A stretch of 64,000 nucleotides of DNA, from NCBI GenBank assembly GCA_033065855.1, contig JAVXUO010001788.1, positions 1-64,000 on the forward strand, read 5' to 3'. This document shows positions 36,720-48,465 of this stretch, in pieces. The DNA is from Escallonia rubra (taxonomy: Eukaryota > Streptophyta > Magnoliopsida > Escalloniales > Escalloniaceae). Below the pieces are notes generated by a model. It worked only from the letters and a program-made list of their open reading frames with translations, made no database searches and was not told the DNA's origin. Both the position numbers and the translations under genes were made by a program. Numbering within the stretch: the first letter of the stretch is position 1; each line of letters begins with the position of its first letter.

Positions 36720-37349
36720 AGAAGAGAACTACTCACATTTACCATAAACCAAATCACCTTGAATACTACAAGTCAGGCACACATGTACCATAATTTTTGT
36801 CACTGAGTTCAGCTAATTCATCAATCAAATCCCGATGCTATACAATATGATTATTTCTGAAAGCTTGCTTCAATGGATCTCTAATTGGATTACGTACTGA
36901 GACCTTAGTAAGTGAAATCTGTACCATGAACTTTGAACTGTGGCCTGCTCGGATGTTGAAGTGTTGATCACAATATGTTTGTTCCAAAACAGCAATCTTC
37001 CTTAGAGTTCCTGCCAGGTGAGTGAAGCCAAGATAACAATGTTACAAGCTAAAATGCCGGAAAACTTCTTCAAGGGACACAACCCATTTGCTTCAAGTTT
37101 CCTAATGTCCGTGCCATGTTATAATGTTAGATTTCATGTTAAGTTTCCTCTTCATCTTCCAAAACCCAGCATGATTTGAGCTGGGCTCGTACTTCCAGAG
37201 TCGACGAGTCCTTTGTGGCTAACGGCAGCATGGCAGCCACTTTTTCTACTCCCCTTTTTCTGGTTGTGTGTTTGCAGCATAACGGGAGCACACTTGAAGC
37301 TAAACACTCATTTTGGGAAAGATTTTAGCTGCTATCCGGGTGATAGGAC
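36720..37349. other. CRR6 3' flank
   Basis: About 630 bp after the CRR6 stop with no recognised gene; the first part is probably 3' UTR. Confidence 0.4.
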
Positions 37350-37560
37350 GATACATACAATCCCTCATAGTAACAATTAATTGTCTTTAAATATTTTTAA
37401 TGACTTTTATTTAGTGACGATAAAAAAGTGTTAATAAGAATTGTCGCTGAACTTGTAAACAGAAAAATCACTAAAAACATTTACCGGCTATTAATTGTCG
37501 CTATATAAGGGTTGTAGGAAGATTCTTACAATTAGGGTAACAGCCAAAAAATTTCCCTCA
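37350..37560. repeat. MITE-like repeat, copy 4 of 4
   Basis: The most symmetrical copy. The left arm ATAGTAACAATTAATTGTC, TTTTTAATGACTTTTATTTA pairs with the right arm, read in reverse as ATAGCGACAATTAATAGCC, TTTTTAGTGATTTTTCTG. It thus forms a long imperfect hairpin, as MITEs do. Confidence 0.65.
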
Positions 37561-37904
37561 TTTTAAACTGGTTTTGTCAGGGAGATCAGAGAGAGCCTAG
37601 TGTCCACTCACATACACAAAATAAACCCAAATCGACCTAAAGTTTAAGCTAATAGGACTTAGTCCACCACCGACAACTTAGCTTAAGCTGCCAACACAAT
37701 CTAGCTGTCCATGTTGTCAAAGTGGGCGGCACAGATCACTTCTTTTAATTCCCTCTATCGTCCACATAACCATGTTGTGGATCTCTACTCAAACAGCAAG
37801 TCACCATCCGTAGCACTATGCTACGGACGGTGACTTTTCTTTAAAAAGACCACCTACATCAACAACGTAGATATTTTATTATTTTATTAGCTTGTATATG
37901 TGTC

Positions 37905-37905
<1 letters not shown>

Positions 37906-37936
<31 letters not shown>

Positions 37937-37978
37937 CGCGCGCGCGCGCGCGCGTGCGTGCGTGCGTGCATGCGTGGA
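37906..37978. repeat. Compound (TA)n(TG)n(CG)n microsatellite
   Basis: TATATATATATA, then about eleven TG/GT units, then about eight CG units, then GTGC/GTGCATGC repeats: a strictly alternating purine-pyrimidine tract of roughly 70 bp. Confidence 0.9.
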
Positions 37979-38935
37979 GCTAATAAAATGACAACATCAT
38001 TTGGCCGCCCATCCATTGCGGATGGACGGGCCAGATCTATTATACATTAAGTAAACTTTGTCGTCCGCTTCATTGTGTAGCTGACAGTAAAAATTACAAA
38101 ATGGCTCCCTTTATTTGCCTACGAATCCCACTGACTCATGAAGTAACTACGAGGCATTTTGGTCAAAATTGTTTCGCTACATAATGTAGCGGACAACCAT
38201 TTTTAAAAAATGAAAGTTAGATCTGGTCCGTCAATGGATGGATGGCCAGATTGCGTACGCAACTTGGCTTAAGTTGCCTGCGGGGGGAAGGGATCACACA
38301 CATATGGGAGTTGATATGTTGCTCGCGCATGCAACTTAAAGTAAGTTGCCAGAACCATCTGACAGTCCATCCATTGCGGATGGACAAGTTAGATCTTTTT
38401 TTTTTAAGTAAACTTCAACGTTCGCCACATAATGTAGCGGATGGTAAAATTTACAATACAGCCCTCCTGTTTGCTTGCGAATCTCTCCGACTCATTAAAT
38501 ACCTTGGAGGTATTTTGGTCAAAATCACCGTTCGCTAGATAATATAACGGACGATAGTTTTTTTATTTATTTAAAAAAGTTAGATCTATATATATGGGAA
38601 CTGATAAAATGACAGCGCATACAACTTTAGATAAGTTGTCAGTGTCATCTAATTGTCCATCCATTGTGGATGGACGAGCCAGATCTGTTTTTCATTAAGT
38701 AAACTTTACTGTCAGCTACATAATGTAGCGGGCGGTGAAAATTACGACCCCAATCCCACCGACTCATTTAATAATTGCGAGGCACTTTGGTCAAAATACC
38801 GTCTGTTACATAATGTAGCGGACGACGGGTGTTTTTTCAAAAAAGTTAGATCTAGTTCGTCCATCCACTATGGTAGGACGGTCAGATGACGTTGACAACT
38901 TACTTAAGTTGCCTACAAGGGTAAGGGATCATGAC
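37979..38935. repeat. Cluster of MULE-end-like units with hairpins
   Basis: About three successive units of roughly 300 bp (about 37979-38295, 38300-38590 and 38591-38935). Each holds, in order, a start like ATGGGA(G/A)(T/C)TGAT, an AAGTTGC motif, a hairpin CATCCATTG(C/T)GGATGG, AGATCT, and palindrome-like ATAATGTAGCGGACG sequences. In between lie GACTCAT and GTCAAAAT. The first and third units close with an inverted version (CCAGATTGCG / GTCAGATGACG, AACTT, AAGTTGCC, AGGGATCA). The same components in the same order make up the MULE right terminus at 7330-7520, so these look like short non-autonomous derivatives of that family, clustered or nested. No ORF. Confidence 0.6.
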
Positions 38936-39330
38936 CCTATATATATACACACGTGCGCGCACGCGTGTGTGAAGAAATATATGTTCAGCTTACTTTTCAC
39001 ACTTATTCGATGTGTGAGACTATTTAGTAACTCCACATATGCACCTACACAGGTTTTACTCACAAATTAAAGAAGTTGCAAAGATCTCTTCATTGCAGTG
39101 TAGATAAACAAAATTTAGAACATATGTTTGATAGAGCGCGAGTAAGAACAAATATTGGTCTTGTACCCAAACAACCCAACATATTCTATCACAATGATAA
39201 CATGTTATGTGATAGTCGACAGACCCGTTCAAAGAAACCTTATCATCCTTAAATATTGATTCCAAGGAAGTGAGTTTGCGGTACACATGAAGGTACTACA
39301 AAGAATGCAATCCATGTTAAAGGCCAAGTG

Positions 39331-42300
39331 TGCTGATGTGGGATAGAGCAAGGATGGAACAAGGGCGGAGACGAAGGCGTCCCAAACTAAGCCTTAGGAG
39401 TGGATAGTGCTGCGAGGGCGAAGTCATAGGGTGGATACATGATGATAGTCACTAGTCAAATGCTTAGGTCCAGTATTAGGGTCCTGTGTGTTTCTCTCTC
39501 TAGAATTCTCTAGCCCTAAAATTCTAGAGTGAGAAAGTGAAATGTGAAATGAGTTATGTCCTCTTCTGATATGAATTCTCAAGTCCCTTGTTTATAGGGG
39601 TTGAGAATGTGATGTCATTAATCAACATTTGACTCTCCTCGGGAGTGACACCTTGTTGACGGTGCCACAAATACTGGTGTCCCATAGACTATCAGATCGC
39701 ATACTCATCTTGTCTGCGTCACTCAACTTCGCTCTGTCTGTCTAGAAACATTGCTTCACATAGTGATTGTAATATCCCGAAAATTTCCTTTTTTTCGTGT
39801 GTGAAATTTTTATTTTTAGTAAATAAGCTTGTGGTCTTTTTGAGAATATTGAGAAAGTGATTTTTATCATTTCTGAACATTTCAGTCGAATGGAAGTGGT
39901 TTCAGTCGACTCAAAACTCTTCGATGTTAAAGTTGTGGAGTCTGAAGGATTCGGTCGACTAAAATAGTTTTTAGTCGACTCAAAAGTTTTTAGTCGAATG
40001 AAAAGTGTTCAAAATTTTGACAAGAAAGTTTCTGAAGGATTCGGTCGACCTAAAATAGTTTTTAGTCGACTCAAAAGTTTTTAATCAAATGAAAATTGTT
40101 CAAAATTTTGATAAATAAGTTTCTGAAGGATTCAGTCGACTAAAATAGTTTTTATGGACTAAAAAGTTTTAAGTCGAATGAAAAGTGTTCAACATTTTGA
40201 TGAGGAAGTTTATGAAGGTTTTAGTCGAATTAAAAAGTTTTTAGTCGACTAAAAGTGTTTTAGTCGACTTAAAAAAATTATTAAAAAAACATTCGCCTAA
40301 AAAGTTTTTAGTCGACTCAAAGTGTTTTCATTCGACTTAAATGTTTTAAGTCGAATGCAAAATTATTATTTTTTTGTCCCTCCATATAAATAGTGTCTTA
40401 TTTCATTATCTTGCTTTTTCGGAGTTTCTCTGTTTCTTCCTCCTTTGCGCGGGAAAGAGAGAGGGAGAAAAGGCCTTGGAAGTTTGGAAGATCTAAGGTG
40501 AAGCTTAAGGTTTTGCATTTCTCAAAGGCTTGGCTAAGGTAAGGGTTATTTTCAAAATTCAATTCAGTGATGGACCGATCGCTCTTGTAAGTCCTTAGTT
40601 TCTTTTTGAAATCTGAATTTCTTCGAATTGAGTTAAGTGATTCTTCTTATCCTCTTTGTTTTGAGATTTACTATGAATAACTTGTTCAAAATGCTATGAC
40701 TTGTGAAATTCAATTTCTGTCGAATTTGTCTGATCTTAGAATTTGCGATGTTGATATCGTTCGTTTTAGAGATTATCATTATTTCATAAACTCCGTATAT
40801 TGTTTGATATGTCCGGTATTTGATTTTGTTAAATTGAATTCTTTATTTTGATAACTCTATGAGCCATGTCACAGTGTATGTGACTTATGTCTGACTTACC
40901 CACGTGGATTGAAACATGAGCTAGCTCAGGGGAGTTGAGCTAGAGATCGCGATCTTACTTTCTGAACCAGCCTCATATGTCAGTGATGACGTATGTGACC
41001 ACTTTTTGAATGGCTCTCTAGTGTCTGTTTCTTTATTCAGATATGTTTTGACATTCGAAATCTGGTTTGATTGTCCGTTCTGTTGATACCCTTTGTGCTT
41101 CCGAAATTTTCATTTCTCTGATATTTTTGTTTCCGTTTGATTGGTCCTTTGAGCGACCTTACTGGGCATTTGGCTCACCCCCTTATTGTTGTTCCTTTCA
41201 GGAGACCAGTAGGTGGGACCTTGTATTGGAGGGCTAGCTAAGCGATCAAGAGTTAGTTGTTTTGTCTCAGATATTAGTTCGGACGCTACTTGGGTATATT
41301 TTTGGAAACTCCGTGTTGCAGAACATGACTTGTATAAAAGCTTTGGGGTCATTTTGTTAGACATTGATGTATTTTGGGAATTATTAGTATATGCTCTGAT
41401 TTACCATTTTGGAGTTCTTATGATAATTATAGGATTTTATCAGATCTCTGTGTATTCGGCATTAACGCTCCGGAAATAAATTCGGGGCGTTACAGTGATG
41501 GTGTGGCCAGAGAACCCCTTGATCTAGCCATCAGTCCAAAGCTCTTGTTGAGTCCCATGACGGTGTCAAAAGATGCAGAGGACCTAGCAGCGATGGGGAA
41601 GGCCCGATCTCCAATTTCCAAGCGAATTAGGCACAATTCGCTTTCAAAAACCTGCTCCCATCTCGGAGTGACTTGTGGGCCATAGTCCCTAGGCATGCCA
41701 ATGAAGAACCCCTAGTGCCGGAGCATGTAGACTAGTCAAGCAGACACTTTACCAAAGATAGTGTCCCGGAGGAGATTTCTATCCCGCGGGTGAGTCCTAT
41801 TTCAGGCACTCAGAGCCTGCCAAGGTAGTGTCCTGAGAGGAGTCGCCTACATGACAAACCAAGGTAATTGCCTAAATGAGTCACCTACCCGACACTTCAA
41901 GGTAGTGTCCCAGAAGAGCTGCCAACCAAAGCACTCAGAGCTCCCTGAGGTAGTGTCCCGGAAGAGTCGCCTACCTTGAGGATGATGCACACTCCGAAAA
42001 GTGCGTCTAAGTATGTTACACGGCCAAGGCGAGGTTTGTATGGTGTGTGAACAGACAGACCAACATCAGGGCTTGGTAGTGTGGCATAGTGTCGTGAGGG
42101 GTGGCTGTATTAGTGGCATGGCGCATCGGTGTGTCAGGATGTCTGCAGTTCTGGGCGCACCCTCAATGGAGATGGCGCAGGGGAGTGGTCACTAAGTGTT
42201 GTGCAAGAGCACATCACACGGCGACTGTGCAGGGGAGCTATTGTGGGAAAGTGCGTCGGGAGCACGTATAGAAGTAGGCGGTGCTCGAGCGTAGTCAGAC

Positions 42301-42950
42301 GTCTCGCCTGGCAGCGCACATGACGCGGAGACTGTGCTCTGGAGTGGTTGGGGGTCGTAACGATAGACATCGCGTTGGGGAAACGTGACACGGAGACGAC
42401 GCTCGGACATGGTTGGGAGTTTCGTTATTCAGGCTTGGCAACGAGCATTGCGGTGTTCGAGCGCGGTGACAAGCATCATTCCCTGAGCACGTGATGCAAA
42501 GACAGTTGTCGGGCACGATCAGGCGTCTCAATAACAGGTGTTGGATTGCTTGGGTGCAATCACGAAAGTCATGGAGCTTGGAGTTCCCAAGGGAATGAGA
42601 GACTAAGTGGTGAGACAAGGGAGGCCCCAAGGAAAGGAATCCCCCAAAGGGACAAGGAGAGGGAGCTTAAGACAACCCCTTGGTATGAAGGCGTAAGGCT
42701 GACCCCTTCGGGGAAAGGCGCGGGCCAACCGCTTTATGGAAGGACATAGGGCCGACCTCCTTAAGGAAGGAAGGCACGCCAAATCGAACACTTAAGGAGA
42801 GATTTTTGGAGAAAATGCGAAGGGCACGTGACTTGAGCGTGTGTCTTGGGTTAACCAGCTGGATATAATTGAACTTTGATCGTTGAATATTTATCAACGT
42901 GTCGCAAGAGAGGGAATCGAGAGCGATCAAAGGTGCATAGGCTAGCAACA
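39331..42950. mobile_element. GC-rich LTR-like repeat fossil, copy 1 (right end uncertain)
   Basis: It starts TGCTGATGTGGGATAGAGCA and is collinear with 54661-57371 over several blocks: GTGCTGCGAGGGCGA, ATGCTTAGGTCCA, GAGTGAGAAAGTGAAAT, GGTGTGGCCAGAGAACCCC, CATAGTCCCTAGG, ATAGTGTCCCGGAGGAG and ACTTGAGCGTG. It is interrupted by a solo LTR (39768-41494). No protein domain is recognisable. Class is unclear; the TG start and length suggest an LTR or a non-autonomous LTR element. The copy is old and diverged. Confidence 0.5.
39768..41494. mobile_element. Solo LTR fossil (gypsy-like ends)
   Basis: Begins TGTAATATCCCGAAAATTTC and ends GGGGCGTTACA, flanked by a perfect 5-bp target duplication GTGAT (39763-39767 and 41495-41499). 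Such TGTAA.../...TTACA ends with CCCG/CGGGG near the termini are typical of plant gypsy LTRs. The 1.7-kb repeat has no internal coding region, so it is a solo LTR left by recombination. The paralogous repeat at 54661-57371 lacks it at the matching place (around 55083), which gives the empty site. A cluster of AGTCGACT-like palindromes occupies about 39890-40350. Confidence 0.85.
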
Positions 42951-43190
42951 TATAAAATGGTGTTTTTATCTATGAGCCTATATGCTACATCGACTAGGAG
43001 CCTCCATTTTATGGCCAAATGGATATTTGGTAAAAAAAAATCTTTCCAAGCAAAACAAAAATTTTGATCACATGAGGAACACAAGGTTTGATCTGTCCGA
43101 GGACACGTCTATATGATGAGGCCGATAGCCCTTCAAAGGTCTGATTGATAAAAGGTGGAACTTTGTGATATTTCAAACAATTTCAAAGAA

Positions 43191-43352
43191 CCATTCCTTA
43201 ATGGCTACAAATGCAGGGATCAAGACTATTTAAGGGATTAAGAGTAGCCATCTGTAATTTTTTTTTTTTTTGCACCAAAAAAAAAGTACAGATGGCTACT
43301 CTTAATCCCTTCAATAGTCTTGATCCCTGCATTTGTAGCCATTAAGGAGTGG
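43191..43352. repeat. Long hairpin: 65-bp inverted repeat arms
   Basis: Left arm 43191-43255 and right arm 43288-43352 are reverse complements with only about two mismatches in 65. The 32-bp loop is itself mostly T then A, so the fold can extend. The arms contain GGCTACAAATGCAGGGATCA and its complement. The near-perfect match implies a recent inverted duplication. A transcript would form a long near-perfect duplex, as in young MIRNA loci or siRNA hairpins. No target is known to me. Confidence 0.85.
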
Positions 43353-44811
43353 GCTCATGTTCCATCTATCATGGCCTGTCATGCAAGAGGCAAATCTGCC
43401 AAACACAGCCAACCTCTTAAGACTATAATGTCACAATGTCAACGTTCAAATGCTTCATGCCATAGCCATCACCAGTTGAGCTCATGCCCATGTGACAGCG
43501 TACGACAGAACATGTGAAACTTCCAGCTTATGGCTATGGAAAAGCATTGGGAGGAACAAGAAAGCAACATGAAGGCCATCATGTATCACGTCTGCAGCAG
43601 ACAAGTTTGCAAAGAATTTCAAAGGCCCTCACATGACAGAGCTTTGCTTGTTTTCTTGGGTGAAGAAGATGGGTTACTGCTCTGGTTGAAGACGTTGTCA
43701 ATTTCGTGGGGCTTGTCGGGTTCTCAATTGCCCGTTCATACTAGGGTTTGTTCCAATTTTGGTCCAGCAAGATATACAACCTACTATGTTCAAAATTCTG
43801 CATGGTTAATAAACTTGGTTGAAAGAAATGAAAAGAAAGAGAAGAGAAGAGAAAACGAAAGGAAAGGAAAAGCGATCAATCTCTCATATTTTTTTTTTTT
43901 TTTTGGGTAGTTTAGCTCACATAAAAAAACAAAATTTGTACATGAAGCTATGGGGCGTGACCTGAGTTACGAGAGAAACCCACGCTATAAAACTTCCCAA
44001 GGACAATGAAAAAGACCGATGTACGAGCCTAAAACGAGAATTCTAGAAATTTGGCACAGACAATCAAACATATATATACTGTCTAATCAGACTTGACTAG
44101 TAATAACTCAAAATCCAAGCCAAGTCAAACTAGGGAACATGAATGAGAACGCATATCTTAAATTATCACCAAGTACATGGGAGTCTTAAATCAATCTTAC
44201 CCGTGCTCTCTCACACGTATTAAGTTTATAAAGTAAATCCGCCTTTTTTTGTGTTAAAAGTTGATTTAATCTAATTTTAGAGGTATTACAAAAAAAACAA
44301 AACTCATGAATGTAGAGTCATACACGAACGATTAAAAATTTACATTTGGCTAACATACCAATAAAATGATGACAAAACAATCTTCCAACCAAGTGTGAAA
44401 TCCAAATATCAATATTCAGCATCCAAAGAGTCCAGCCCTGAAATTTGCTGTTAACACTGTTAGAATGCTGGCAAGCACCCCCATGATACTGGTGAGTTCC
44501 TTTGAAAATTAGCTTAATCATCTAAAGTATTTTCCAACCATTATTTTGCTTAGCCCCAACTGCAACAAGGACTGGACGTAGTTCCGGTCTGTGATTAGCA
44601 GTCTGCGACTTGTGAGAGGTAGTAAAAGTTGTAGCTAGTAGTGCCAACAACAGGAAACTACAATAATAGAGGTCTGGTCACTGGTGTATAGTCTCCTTCC
44701 TCTAGCTTGGATCAGTGATACAGTGCTGCCATGCCACGGGTTGTGGTAGCAAGAGACTTGGCATGAGAAGAACATACTAAGGTGGCCATATTTCCTTTTT
44801 ATTTGTTAATT
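43353..44811. other. Region without recognised genes
   Basis: A plus-strand ORF at 43530-43910 (126 codons) ends in a Lys/Glu/Arg-rich stretch made from purine-rich DNA, followed by a poly-T run near 43890; it does not look like a protein gene. No other feature is recognised. Confidence 0.35.
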
Positions 44812-45180
44812 CACTACAAGAAAACAGGCTTTTAGCGACGGGAAAATCCGTCGCTAAAAGAATTAGCGACGGATTCACCGTCGCTAAATATCCCTCGTAT
44901 AAAAGCCCGTAACTAATAGTTTAGCTAAATCCGTCGCTAAATATGTGATTTTTACCGACGGATTTATTTTTCATTAGCGACGGATATTCCGTCGCTAATT
45001 ATATTTTTAGAATTTTAATTTATTTTCTTTTTTGTCCAATTAGCGACGGATTAAATATTTTAGCGACGGATTAAATATTTTAGCGACGGAATAGTCCGTC
45101 GCTAAATAACTGATTGAAAGGAATACTTTAGCGACGGAAGAAATCCGTCGCCAAAAGTCAAATTTTTTTTTATTTTTCAA
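44812..45180. repeat. Left subterminal repeat region of CACTA element 2
   Basis: About fifteen copies of TTAGCGACGGA in both orientations, including a small tandem duplication of GCGACGGATTAAATATTTTA near 45045-45085. Confidence 0.9.
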
Positions 45181-45399
45181 TTACCTAGACCTGTACAGAA
45201 ATACAATTTTCAATTCTCAACAACTAATCAATACTTAAAGAAATATATATAATCAATTATAAAAAATATTTATTATAAAAGAAACTCATACATGTACAAG
45301 CCGGGAACCGGAGATAGCCGGTTAAGAGAGAGGAGAAGAGTACAAGCCGGGCGCCGGGGGGGGGGGGGGGAAGCTAGGAACGGGCACGGGAAGGGGCTC

Positions 45400-47115
45400 A
45401 TCAGGGGTTCCTGAGTCCCGGATCTGGATCCTGTTGATCCGGGGCCGGGGCGGCTAGTCCAGCAGTGCCCTGCTCCCTCATCATCCGGCACACCACTGTA
45501 GCAATGCGCTGGATCTCCTCGTCGTCCAACTGAGGCCGAGGAGCCGGTGTCTGTGGAGGGGCAGCAGGGGGTGAGGACGCTCCTATCACGGCACGAGGAG
45601 TCGTGCTAGGCAGGCCGCGTATGCGACCTTTCAGCCGATTCACGACCTCCGGCGTATCCAGCCATCGCTTCAACCGCCCAGTACTCGCAGTCGTACTAGT
45701 GGACGCTGATGGCTGTCCGGACTACTGCTCGGACCCCCTTAGCTATTCATACGAGGCCTGCAAAAATAGTGGTTTAACGATATGTTAGGGCATTAATTAA
45801 CGAAACAGACATTGAGGATATAAAGAAAAAACATTAACTTAAATAAATTGACTCACATCGATCCGCCGGGCAATATCTGAAATATAGTCGCCCGCCTGGT
45901 GCGTCTCGTCCTTGTCCTTCTTCCGCACGTGCGTCTGAGTGTAGGTCAGAGCTATGACCTCATCCTCCTCTAGATCCGGGTGCTCGACCGCGTTCATGTG
46001 TCGGACGATGTTGTGTGGCACCGACACCCCGTGTGCGTCGGATCTCTGTTCTGTCTGTTCTCAGCCCCGCTCTTACTCTTGGCGTCCCAAGCTGGATCCG
46101 CAGCCCACCGATCTATCATCTCCCCCCATACACAGTGAGATATCCAATGTGGGGGATATTTCATCATGTCCGTCATCGGGGCACCCGCGGGCAGCGCCTT
46201 CTTCGCCCGGTCCCGTGCATCGTGGAGCCATCGGCGGTAATTCTTGCCGATGTAGGCAAAGAAAGCCTGCTACCCCAGTACCTACTGCTCAGGCGTGTCA
46301 AACGTGAACCCCTCCTGTAATGCATTCAATAACACAAATTAACAACATAAAACAAACTGTAATTTAACATTTACTAACGCTGAAAAAAATACTTCACCGT
46401 ACCAGCCACTCCTCCCATAGGGCCTCCCTCGCAGCGGCATCCCAGTCCTTCCAGTACAGGCGTGGCTTGAAGAATCGGCCCTTCACAAGAACGCCGATCT
46501 TCGTCCTCGCCATATTCTCCAGGATCCTGCCAAAGAAGTAATTAAATTAATTAATACATTTCAAATATAAATTAACACCCACAAATTTTAAACATAAGGC
46601 ATGAGGTGATATTTTTAGTACTTACAGGCCCTCCTGCGTGAGCGTAACTCTCTGTTTACGCTGGGGGTCGATGCATACCCCGCGTGTCGGACCACGGCCT
46701 CGTCGAGATCCTACAAAACACAGACATTAATACAGTTCAAATATAAGGCTAGCGAAAATGTACGAAACACCGTTATCAACTATACCTGAGGTAGAACCCA
46801 CGGAAGATGGAGAATGCACGCGCATGTGGGATGAATCTGCGTCGGGCTGGGGCGACGGCTCGAGCTGGGGCGACGGCTGGGGCTGGGTCGACGGCGATGG
46901 CTGGGGCGACGGCTGGGGCTGGGTCGACGGCGATGGCTGGGGCGACGGTGACGGCGACGGCTGGGGCTGGGCCCCCGATGGCTGTCCGCGATCACTCTGT
47001 ACCTCGTCATCAGTAGGCAATGACGAGGTGGGACTAACCGGGGAGGAAGCAGCTCGGCGTCCAGCCCGGCCACGAATAGCCCGTATCCTATCCATATCTG
47101 ACTTCATATAGATTA
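45400..47115 (-). pseudogene. CACTA Transposase_24 (Ptta/En/Spm) type gene, degraded
   Basis: Several minus-strand coding blocks occur in the order expected for this plant transposon gene family (PF03004). First, MDRIRAIRGRAGRRAASSPV and a low-complexity PSPSTQPQPSPQ repeat (about 46790-47092). Then RGRGPTRGVCIDPQRKQRVT (about 46620-46710), ARTKIGVLVKGRFF plus YWKDWDAAAREALWEEWL (about 46400-46515), and PPHWISHCVWGEMIDRWAAD plus DAKSKSGAENRQNR (about 46040-46160). A frame change leads to VPHNIVRHMNAVEHPDLEED, IALTYTQTHVRKKD (about 45860-46025), and a tail DDEEIQRIATVVCRMMREQG (about 45480-45545). At least one frameshift and in-frame stops are present, so it is a pseudogene. Intact versions are thought to provide the accessory TnpA-like function. 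GC content is well above the flanking DNA. Confidence 0.65.
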
Positions 47116-47281
47116 TATACAAAGACATTAACACGTGAAAAACAATTATAAAGGCATAAATCATCATCGGCACTATATATATATATATATATATATATGA
47201 ACGGATGTGCAAAAACACATCAATAAACACCAAGTTCTAAAATGTTACTACATTTTTCCCGTGATGTTACAACATTACAAG

Positions 47282-47773
47282 TCAATCATTTTCAGTTTGC
47301 GAATCATCTTCATCACTATCCTCGTCGCCCTCTTCTTCGTGGGACTCGTCGTCCTCTTCATCTTCTAATTCATCCTCTTCATCAGTAGACTCGGTCACAT
47401 TATCTCCAACACTTTCAACATCTTCCGCGTCATCATCTACGACTTCTTCTCCCACAAGAAGTGTTGTTGGAAGAGGAAGATCGTCCTCCTCGTTGTTGAC
47501 CTCAACAGGGAACAAGACACGTGGTTGGTCGGCTTGAAAGGAGTCTAGCTCACTGTCATATGTCACGGGCAATTTCTTGGACTTGATAGTTGTATACCAA
47601 TGAGATTTGGGATTGGCGACGTCCTCCGCGTAAAAGACTTGTACAGCTTGACTAGCAAACACAAAGGGCTCGTCTGATGCAAGTCTTGACTTGACATTGA
47701 CATCTACAATCTCTTGAGAGCTAACACGGATTCCTCTACTGCATGTGACATCGAACCACGTACACTTGAACAT
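47282..47773 (-). pseudogene. DUF4216 C-terminal fragment of the CACTA TnpD-type transposase
   Basis: A 163-codon open stretch begins MFKCTWFDVTCSRGIRV and continues VNVKSRLASDEPFVFASQAV, QVFYAEDVANPKSHW and YTTIKSKK. This is the DUF4216 domain, which forms the C-terminal part of plant En/Spm transposases after Transposase_21. The remaining about 70 residues are almost all Asp and Glu, the usual acidic tail, ending with a stop. The catalytic N-terminal two thirds of the transposase are missing; tandem repeats and an NLR fragment occupy the space upstream. It is therefore a truncated remnant. It lies upstream of the Transposase_24-type remnant on the same strand. Confidence 0.75.
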
Positions 47774-47884
47774 TACCAGGCAGTTTTGGGAACCCAGATA
47801 TGTTAACTAACATGTATCTCAATCCAATTGGGTCTCATCCTCCGTCAACAACCTCAATTCCGACACCTCATATAGGGTGTCGAT

Positions 47885-48075
47885 ATGGTGTCCGATACGT
47901 GTCTGACACCTCCGGACACGTGTCCGACACATACCGACACGTGTCCGACGCCTTTGGACACGTGTCCGACGCCTCCGGACACGTGTCCGACGCCCACCGA
48001 CACGCACCTCCAGACACATCGACATACGTTAATTTGTTTTTTAAATGTCGGACACCGTCGATCAGACGTGGTGTC
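47885..48075. repeat. GTGTCCGAC minisatellite
   Basis: About seven units built on CACGTGTCCGAC(A/G)C(C/A)TCCGGA, period close to 22 bp (tandem CGGACACGTGTCCG palindromes). Both strands stay open over part of it, giving spurious ORFs rich in CPT or GHVS repeats. Confidence 0.85.
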
Positions 48076-48465
48076 CGTGTCTGCGCTAACTAACAGGTAT
48101 CTCAATCCAATTGGGTCCCATCCTCCGTCAACAATCTCAATTCTCAATTCTCAAATGCTCAATGCAATAAAAATTAACAAAAATCACACATTCAATCCAA
48201 TTGGGTCCCATCCTCCATCAATAATCTCAATATCTCAAATGCTCAATGCACAATTAACAATCTAAAATCATCAATTAACAACCTAAAATCATCAATTAAT
48301 AATCACAATTACTTCAAATGCACAGCTAATAACCTAAAATCATCGATCAATAATCACAATTCTAAAACGCACAATTAACAACCTAAAATTATCAAACAAA
48401 TGATCAATGTTCAAATGGGAAAAAAATGTTCAAAATTCACATATCCGATGCGCTTGAATTATTTC

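Noticed and set aside
42001-42791. Several overlapping ORFs in the GC-rich repeat as host genes
   Set aside because: They overlap on both strands within a repeat whose paralogue at 54661-57371 does not conserve the frames.
43530-43910. 126-codon plus-strand ORF as a gene
   Set aside because: The end is purine-rich low-complexity sequence followed by a poly-T run; no domain seen.
47885-48265. Repetitive CPT-rich protein gene
   Set aside because: The frame is produced by a 22-bp minisatellite built on GTGTCCGAC palindromes and is open on both strands.
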